DNA of 18,616 nt from DATNBT01 sp964579765 (GTDB lineage Bacteria; Acidobacteriota; Vicinamibacteria; Vicinamibacterales; CAVVIG01). The stretch covers positions 1 to 18,616 of the forward strand of contig CAZOIK010000011.1 in assembly GCA_964579765.1 (NCBI GenBank), given 5' to 3'. Shown here in pieces: positions 13,365 through 18,616 of this stretch. Within the stretch, counting starts at the first letter, position 1. The number at the start of each line of letters is the position of its first letter. The notes beneath the pieces were generated by a model that made no database searches, was not told the origin of the DNA, and saw nothing but the letters and a program-made list of their open reading frames with translations. A program made the position numbers and the translations under genes.

Positions 13365-16193
13365 ATGGCCGACCCCATCGACTGGCCGCCCAAGCGCTCC
13401 GCGCCGCGACGCCGCGGCCGTCTCGTGCTGCTCGCCGTGGCGATCGCGATCCTGCTCAGCGCGAGCACGGCGGTGTCCTACTACGTCGATGCGCTCTGGT
13501 TTTCCTCGCTCGGCTACGGACAGGTTTTCTGGACGACGCTCAACCTGCAGGCGGGCGCGTTCGCCAGCTTCGCGGTGCTGACCTTCGTCGCGATCTACGG
13601 ATCGTTCCTGCTCTTCAAGCCCGCAAGCCTGAGCGACCTGACCGCGGGCAGAACCATTCTCATCAACGGGCAGCCGGTCACGCTGCCGATGGAGCCCGTG
13701 CTCCGGCTGATCGCGCTCGGCATCGCGCTGGTAATCGCCGCGATCACCGGCGCGGGGATGATGGAGGAATGGCCGACGCTCGCGCTCGCCTGGTACGGCG
13801 GGCGCGCCGGCGGCGCGAACGTCATCGACCCGATCTTTCACCGTCCCCTGCACTTCTATCTGTTCACGCTGCCTGCGTGGGATCTCGTGTCCGGATGGGT
13901 GATGACGCTTGCGGTCATCGCCTGCGCGATCGCCGTCTTCTTCGTCGTCGTCGGCGGCGGCACGCGGGCGATCGGCAAGCTCCGCGGCCGGACGCTCGAC
14001 AACACCGTCCCCTGGCGCGGGCTGTCGTGTGCCGTCGGCGTCCTGCTCATCGCCGTCGCCGTGCGCGTGTGGCTGAGCCGGTTCGATCTGCTCGTCAACG
14101 ACCAGACGATCTTCACCGGCGTCGGGTACACCGACGCGCACGTCACCATCACCGGCCTGACGGTCGTCTCCGCAGCGCTCGTACTGGGTGCAGCCATTGC
14201 GTTCGTCAACGCCGTCGCCGCGCCGAAGCTCCGTTGGCTCGTCGCCGCCGTCGTCCCGGCGGTCGCGGTGTACATCGTCGTGTCGCTGCTCGGATGGTAC
14301 GTGAACAGCTTCATCGTGAAGCCGAACGAACTGGTGCGCGAGCGTCCGTACATCGCCAACAACATCCAGCTCACGCGCGAGGCGTTCGGCCTCAATCGCA
14401 TCGTGCAGCGTCCGTTCCCGGCCGACACCGGCGTGGATGCCGTCGATCCGGCGCACAACCGCGCGACGATCGACAACATCCGTCTCTGGGACTGGCGCGC
14501 CCTTCAGGACACGCTGCGGCAGATTCAGGAGATCCGGACGTACTACGACTTCCCCGACATCGACATCGACCGCTATCAAATCGACGGCCAGATCAGGCAG
14601 GTCATGCTCGGCACGCGCGAACTGAGCGTGGACAAGCTGCCCGAGAGCAGCCGCAACTGGATCAACGAGAAGCTGATTTACACGCACGGCTACGGCGTCA
14701 CCATGAACCCGGTCAACGGGTTCACGCCCGAGGGCCTGCCGACGTTCCTGCTGAGCAACATGCCCGTGCAGAGCACGACGCCGAGCCTGACGATCAAGCG
14801 TCCGGAGGTCTATTTCGGCGAGCTGACGAACGAGGACGTCTACGTCAAGACGCACCAGCAGGAGTTCAACTATCCGCAGGGCGACACCAACAGCGTGACG
14901 ACGTATGAGGGCACGGGCGGCGTGGCGCTCGGCGGCTTCTTTCGTCGCGCCCTGATCGCGCTCGACCGCGGCGATATCGCCAAGCTTCCGTTCAGCGACG
15001 ACGTCACGAGCGACAGCCGGCTCCTCATGCGCCGCAACATCCGCGACCGCGTGCAGGCGCTGACGGGCAGTTTCCTGACCTTCGACGCCGATCCGTACAT
15101 GGTCGTCGGCAACGACGGCCGGCTGCGGTGGATCATGGACGCGTTCACGACGTCCGACGTCTATCCATACTCGCGGCACTACCGCCTCGATCGCCAGTCG
15201 ATCAACTACCTCCGCAACAGCGTCAAGGTTGTCGTGGACGCCTACGACGGCACGACGACCTTCTACGTGTTCGACCCGACCGATCCGATTATCAACGCGT
15301 ATCGCGACATCTTCCCCTCGCTCTTCAAGGATGCGTCGGCCATGCCCGACGGGCTGCGCCGCCACGTCCGCTATCCCGAAATGCAGCTCGAGCTGCAGGC
15401 GGCGGTATACGGGCTGTACCACATGACCGATCCCGGCGTGTTCTACAACCGCGAGGACCTGTGGACGGTAGCCAGCGAGGTCCGCACGAACGACATGCAG
15501 GATCAGGCCTCGCAGCCGATGATGCCGAACTTCGTGCTGATGACCCTTCCCGGCGAGAAAGACAACAACGTGGAGTTCGTCGAGATTCTGCCTTTCACGC
15601 CCGGCAACCGGAACAACCTGATCGGCTGGATCGCCGGGCGCAGCGACGGCGACAAGTACGGCACGCTCGTCGCCTATGACTTCCCGAAAAACAAGCTCGT
15701 GGACGGCCCGCTGCAGGTTGAAGCGCGGATCGATCAGAACCCGCAACTCTCCGCGCAGCTCACGCTCTGGAACCAGCAGGGCTCGCGCGTGGTCCGCGGC
15801 AGCCTGCTCGTCATCCCGATGGGGCGCGGCCTGCTGTACGCGGAGCCAATCTACCTGCAGGCGGCGCAGAGTCCAATGCCCGAGCTGCGCATGGTCGTGC
15901 TCGCGCTGCAGGATCGACTTGCGTACGCGCCGACGTTCGAGGCCGCGCTGGCGTCACTGTTCGGCCAGTCGGCTCCGGCCGCGGAAGCTCCACCGGCGGC
16001 ACAGGCGCAGGCGCAACCCGCACGCGGCGGCGCACCGGCGGCGACACCAGACGTCAATGCGCTCATCTCCGACGCAGCACGCGATCTCGCCGAGTACCAG
16101 CGCCTGACCTCCGAAGGCAAGCTCGGCGAAGCCGGTCAGCATCTCGAATCGCTCAAGCAGAAGCTCGATCAGCTACAGCGCGTCCGCCGCTAG
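13365..16193 (+). CDS. UPF0182 family large membrane protein
   Basis: A 942-residue protein of the UPF0182 (COG1615) family, conserved in Actinobacteria, Cyanobacteria, Firmicutes and Acidobacteria but of unknown function. After a basic N-terminus come about seven transmembrane segments within the first 320 residues, including LLAVAIAILLSASTAVSYYV and the family motif DALWFSSLGYGQVFWTT. A large extracytoplasmic part follows with family-typical stretches: YIANNIQLTREAFGL, IRLWDWRALQDTLRQIQEIR, NWINEKLIYTHGYGVTMNPV, FYVFDPTDPIINAYRDIFP, HVRYPEMQLELQAAVYGLYH and VEARIDQNPQLSAQLTLWNQ. An Ala/Pro/Gln linker (about 870-895) precedes a short predicted coiled coil (DAARDLAEYQRLTSEGKLGE ... LKQKLDQLQ), as in other members. 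It is complete. ATG 13365 follows the oxidoreductase stop by 12 nt. Confidence 0.94.
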   Translation: MADPIDWPPKRSAPRRRGRLVLLAVAIAILLSASTAVSYYVDALWFSSLGYGQVFWTTLNLQAGAFASFAVLTFVAIYGSFLLFKPASLSDLTAGRTILINGQPVTLPMEPVLRLIALGIALVIAAITGAGMMEEWPTLALAWYGGRAGGANVIDPIFHRPLHFYLFTLPAWDLVSGWVMTLAVIACAIAVFFVVVGGGTRAIGKLRGRTLDNTVPWRGLSCAVGVLLIAVAVRVWLSRFDLLVNDQTIFTGVGYTDAHVTITGLTVVSAALVLGAAIAFVNAVAAPKLRWLVAAVVPAVAVYIVVSLLGWYVNSFIVKPNELVRERPYIANNIQLTREAFGLNRIVQRPFPADTGVDAVDPAHNRATIDNIRLWDWRALQDTLRQIQEIRTYYDFPDIDIDRYQIDGQIRQVMLGTRELSVDKLPESSRNWINEKLIYTHGYGVTMNPVNGFTPEGLPTFLLSNMPVQSTTPSLTIKRPEVYFGELTNEDVYVKTHQQEFNYPQGDTNSVTTYEGTGGVALGGFFRRALIALDRGDIAKLPFSDDVTSDSRLLMRRNIRDRVQALTGSFLTFDADPYMVVGNDGRLRWIMDAFTTSDVYPYSRHYRLDRQSINYLRNSVKVVVDAYDGTTTFYVFDPTDPIINAYRDIFPSLFKDASAMPDGLRRHVRYPEMQLELQAAVYGLYHMTDPGVFYNREDLWTVASEVRTNDMQDQASQPMMPNFVLMTLPGEKDNNVEFVEILPFTPGNRNNLIGWIAGRSDGDKYGTLVAYDFPKNKLVDGPLQVEARIDQNPQLSAQLTLWNQQGSRVVRGSLLVIPMGRGLLYAEPIYLQAAQSPMPELRMVVLALQDRLAYAPTFEAALASLFGQSAPAAEAPPAAQAQAQPARGGAPAATPDVNALISDAARDLAEYQRLTSEGKLGEAGQHLESLKQKLDQLQRVRR

Positions 16194-16239
16194 AGTTTGT
16201 TTCACATCGACCGGTACAGGCCTTCGAGGAACCAGCATG

Positions 16240-16245
16240 TACAAT
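16240..16245 (+). promoter_or_regulatory. Putative -10 box of the FKBP gene
   Basis: TACAAT would start transcription near 16252, upstream of AAAGGA (16254-16259) and ATG 16270. An in-frame ATG at 16237 precedes this box and so is unlikely to be the start. No clear -35 was found. The 76-nt gap after the UPF0182 gene otherwise holds nothing recognisable. Confidence 0.5.
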
Positions 16246-16269
16246 GCTCGGCGAAAGGACTCCTTACTC

Positions 16270-17067
16270 ATGCGAATGTTTTCGATATTTGCGTTCTCGC
16301 TGCTCGTCGCCTCGCCGCTCATGGCGCAGGCGCCGAGAGTGTCCGCGGCGGCGCCGCCTCCCGACGTCGCTGCGCCGCCGGCCGACGCGGTCAAGTCGCC
16401 GTCGGGGCTCTACTCGAAAGTGATTACGCCCGGCACCGGCAAAACGCACCCGGGCAGAAGCGATATCGTCACCGTGAACTACACCGGCTGGAAGACGGAC
16501 GGATCGATGTTCGACAGCTCGGTGCTGCGCGGCAAGCCGGCGAGCTTTCCGCTCGATCGCGTGATTGCGGGATGGACCGAAGGCGTGCAGCTGATGGTCG
16601 AAGGCGAAAAGCGCCGTCTGTGGATTCCCGAAGCGCTCGCCTATCAGGGCAAGCGCGAGCCGAAGGGCATGCTGGTGTTCGACGTCGAGCTGATTTCGAT
16701 TGCCAGTGTCACGGCGCCGCCTGACGTGAAGGCCGTGCCGTCGGACGCGAAGAAGACGGCGAGCGGCCTCGCCTACAAGGTGATCAAGCCCGGCGGCGGC
16801 GGACGGCATCCGTCGGCGAGCAGCACCGTCACGGTCCACTACACCGGCTGGACGACGGACGGGAAGATGTTCGACAGCTCCGTCGCGCGCGGAATGCCGG
16901 CGACGTTCGGGCTCGGCGAGGTCATCAAAGGCTGGACCGAAGGCGTCCAGCTGATGACGACGGGCGAGAAGATGCGGTTCTGGATCCCGCAGGACCTCGC
17001 GTACGGCGGCAAGCAGCCGCCCTACGGCATGCTCGTCTTCGACGTCGAACTGATCGACATCAAGTAG
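16270..17067 (+). CDS. Exported tandem FKBP-type peptidyl-prolyl cis-trans isomerase
   Basis: A 265-residue protein with a Sec signal peptide (MRMFSIFAFSLLVASPLMAQ, cleavage near AQA) and two FKBP domains in tandem, at about residues 40-145 and 155-265. Each copy keeps the residues that line the FKBP12 active site: VNYTGW or VHYTGW, MFDSS, FPLDRVIAGW or FGLGEVIKGW, ALAYQG or DLAYGG, and LVFDVEL. Both copies open the same way (SGLYSKVITPG, SGLAYKVIKPG) and look like an internal duplication. It should catalyse proline isomerisation and perhaps act as a chaperone in the periplasm. ATG 16270 is chosen because the signal peptide starts there, AAAGGA lies upstream and a -10 box sits beyond; ATG 16237 would add 11 residues. 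It ends at a strong hairpin facing the convergent DUF349 gene. Confidence 0.93.
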   Translation: MRMFSIFAFSLLVASPLMAQAPRVSAAAPPPDVAAPPADAVKSPSGLYSKVITPGTGKTHPGRSDIVTVNYTGWKTDGSMFDSSVLRGKPASFPLDRVIAGWTEGVQLMVEGEKRRLWIPEALAYQGKREPKGMLVFDVELISIASVTAPPDVKAVPSDAKKTASGLAYKVIKPGGGGRHPSASSTVTVHYTGWTTDGKMFDSSVARGMPATFGLGEVIKGWTEGVQLMTTGEKMRFWIPQDLAYGGKQPPYGMLVFDVELIDIK

Positions 17068-17088
17068 GGCGGCCCGTTCAGGGCCGCC
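17068..17088. terminator. Perfect 8-bp hairpin between convergent genes
   Basis: GGCGGCCC-GTTCA-GGGCCGCC starts directly after the FKBP stop codon and ends 6 nt before the stop of the DUF349 gene. All eight pairs are G-C or C-G. There is no T-run on either side, so it may act as a bidirectional stem without U-tract, or as a 3'-end stabiliser. Confidence 0.65.
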
Positions 17089-17094
17089 GCACAC

Positions 17095-18616
17095 CTATCG
17101 CCCGGAGATCTGCCGGATCGCGCGCTGGAAGCGATCCGTCAGATCCCGGCGCGCCTCTTCAGGCACGAACCCGAGACGCGACCAGCTCGCCTGCGCCTGA
17201 CGCACGTCTTCCTGCGCGGCCCGCCGGCGCGCGTCCGGATCGACCCGCCCGCCGATCGTGTTTGCGGCCAGCGATTCCTTGAGCATCGCCGCAAGGCGTT
17301 CGGTCGGCGACATCTGCTGCTGATCGGGCGATCCGCGCAGGGACGCCGCAAGGTCTTCCATGCGCGTGACAATGGCTTCCATGCGCTTACGGTTGGTGTC
17401 GGGGTCGAGATCGGTCCCGGCAAAGGCCGCGGGCCAGCGCGAGATGACGCGGCGGCAGGCCTCCGCGTAGCGGCGGTCGAGCGCCGCGGCCTGTTCGCGA
17501 TCCACGCCGCGCGCGGCGAGTTCCTGCTGCCAGCGCGTGCGGAGTCCGCGGACAGTCGCGGCCAGATCCGGCGGCGGCTCGGTCTGTTCGTCGGACGACA
17601 GGCGCTCGAGCTCGGCGCAGATCGCGTCGCGCGCGGCGACGCGTTCGGCCCTGGCGATGTCGTGGCGTGAGGCGTACCGCGCGAAGAACTTGTCGCAGGC
17701 CGCGCGGAATCGCTGCCAGATGGCCTCTGATCGGCTCTTCTTGACCGCGCCGACGGTCTTCCACTCCGCCTGCAGCTGACGGAGCTCGGCGGCGGCGGTG
17801 TCCCAGTCGGTCGAGTCGGCGAGCGCTTCGGCCTTCACGCACAGCGCTTCTTTCTTCGCGAAGTTCTCGGCCCAGGTGGCTTTCCGCCGCGCGAGGTCGT
17901 CGTGGCGCCGGCTGAAGAAGCGATCGCAGGCGGCGCGGAAGCGTTCCCAGACTGCTTTCTCCTGCCCGCGCGTCACGGGGCCAATCGCCTTCCACTGTGC
18001 CTGCAGCGCTTTGATCTCTTCGGCGGTCTGTACCCAGTTGGTCGAGTCGGCCAGTGCCTCGACGCGATCGCAGAGCGCGATCTTCTTCGCGAGGTTCTCG
18101 GCGCGCGCCTGAGCCTGGTCCGCGAAGTGTGCTTCGCAGCGCGCCCAGAGCTCGTCGTGCACCGTCTTGAAGCGACGCCACAGCACGTCGCCCTGCGGGC
18201 GCGGCACGTCCGCGGCGAGGCGCCACTGCTGCTGCAGCTCGTGAATGCGGTGGGCGATTGCCTCGGGGTCGGCCTCTTCGCGCAGCGCCTCCATCTTCTC
18301 GCAGAGCTGTTCCTGGATGCCGACGTTCGCCCAGCGCTGCCACTCGGTGACTTCGCGCAGGTCGCGGACGCGCGGCGCCAGCGCTTCCTGCGCGGCCTTG
18401 AGCCGCCCGCTGACGTGCTCGAAATCCTGCCGCGACGGCAGCGGCGGAATGTCGGCGAGCGCGGCGCGGACGTCGCGCAGCGCGCGGTCGGCAGCCTTGA
18501 GTGACAGATCGTCCTTCTGCACCAGCATCTCGACGCGGCCGAGGAGCTGACTCATCCGGTTGAGGCCATCGCGGCGCGCGCGGGCTTCGGCCTCTTCGTT
18601 CACACGGCGGCGTTCG
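17095..18616 (-). CDS. DUF349-repeat protein, probably 5'-partial
   Basis: A soluble, highly charged, alpha-helical protein made of DUF349 repeats, a family whose function is not settled. Two repeats are very alike: KKIALCDRVEALADSTNWV ... QAQWKAIGPVTRGQEKAVWERFRAACDRFF, and KKEALCVKAEALADSTDWD ... QAEWKTVGAVKKSRSEAIWQRFRAACDKFF. They are 77 residues apart, and the spacing is visible in the DNA (TCGAGTCGGC at 17811 and 18042). More diverged copies flank them: one before, with QQQWRLAADVPRPQGDVLWRRF, and one after, around LRTRWQQELAARG. A GTG at 18603 could begin the protein, but the frame stays open to the edge and reads into a basic, coiled-coil-like stretch, with no ribosome site visible. 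The true start is therefore probably outside the window. Its stop faces the FKBP gene across a hairpin. Confidence 0.88.
   Translation of the reverse strand, partial: ERRRVNEEAEARARRDGLNRMSQLLGRVEMLVQKDDLSLKAADRALRDVRAALADIPPLPSRQDFEHVSGRLKAAQEALAPRVRDLREVTEWQRWANVGIQEQLCEKMEALREEADPEAIAHRIHELQQQWRLAADVPRPQGDVLWRRFKTVHDELWARCEAHFADQAQARAENLAKKIALCDRVEALADSTNWVQTAEEIKALQAQWKAIGPVTRGQEKAVWERFRAACDRFFSRRHDDLARRKATWAENFAKKEALCVKAEALADSTDWDTAAAELRQLQAEWKTVGAVKKSRSEAIWQRFRAACDKFFARYASRHDIARAERVAARDAICAELERLSSDEQTEPPPDLAATVRGLRTRWQQELAARGVDREQAAALDRRYAEACRRVISRWPAAFAGTDLDPDTNRKRMEAIVTRMEDLAASLRGSPDQQQMSPTERLAAMLKESLAANTIGGRVDPDARRRAAQEDVRQAQASWSRLGFVPEEARRDLTDRFQRAIRQISGR

Noticed and set aside
12348..15746. 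An 1132-codon open frame on the minus strand opposite the oxidoreductase and UPF0182 genes.
   Set aside because: Its product is an R/D/V/H-rich composition typical of the antisense shadow of a high-GC gene; it has no domain and lies across two well-supported genes.

Overview
The window is GC-rich (roughly two-thirds G+C by eye) and gene-dense, and looks like ordinary chromosomal DNA of an Acidobacteriota bacterium, most plausibly class Vicinamibacteria. The support is indirect: a secreted VWFA protein of the acidobacterial-type family, a good sigma-54 promoter match, intergenic heptamer repeats, high-GC codon use, and a mix of ispG, apaG, UPF0182 and MIPS genes. No rRNA, tRNA, transposase, phage gene, CRISPR array or recognisable defence island was seen.

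Layout. (1) 1-3123, minus strand: a tightly overlapping secretin / ExeA-like ATPase / GspB-MshN-like cluster, in the same order as mshL-mshM-mshN of MSHA-type pilus loci; the last gene runs off the left edge. (2) 3209-5003, minus strand: myo-inositol-1-phosphate synthase overlapping a small cysteine-containing membrane protein. (3) 5004-5109: a short divergent spacer filled by two oppositely oriented blocks of 7-bp repeats around a CACGTG palindrome. (4) 5110-8733, plus strand: a class I methyltransferase, a secreted VWFA protein, and a two-gene metal unit (ZIP permease, then ferritin-like/VIT1 fusion). (5) 8734-10117, plus strand: a sigma-54-type promoter, a secreted double-BON protein and an overlapping small alpha/beta-hydrolase. 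(6) 10098-10949: a thioredoxin-like [2Fe-2S] ferredoxin (minus), divergent from apaG (plus). (7) 11082-12332, minus: ispG, divergent from (8) 12366-16193, plus: a zeta-crystallin-type quinone oxidoreductase and a large UPF0182 membrane protein. (9) 16270-17067, plus: an exported tandem FKBP prolyl isomerase, convergent across a perfect hairpin with (10) a DUF349-repeat protein (minus) that probably continues past the right edge.

How the genes work together. Three units look functionally coherent: the pilus/secretion cluster, the ZIP + ferritin-VIT metal-handling pair, and possibly the MIPS + membrane-protein pair. The rest are housekeeping or envelope genes in short transcription units. Regulatory signals are visible: four starts sit 5-8 nt after a TANNNT -10-like hexamer (likely leaderless transcripts), one promoter is of the sigma-54 -24/-12 type, and ispG and the oxidoreductase appear to share overlapping divergent -10 boxes. 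I did not find a clearly new multi-gene system. The best leads are the SPOR-tailed pilus ATPase with a compact secretin, the heptamer-repeat spacer, the sigma-54-driven BON gene and the metal pair.
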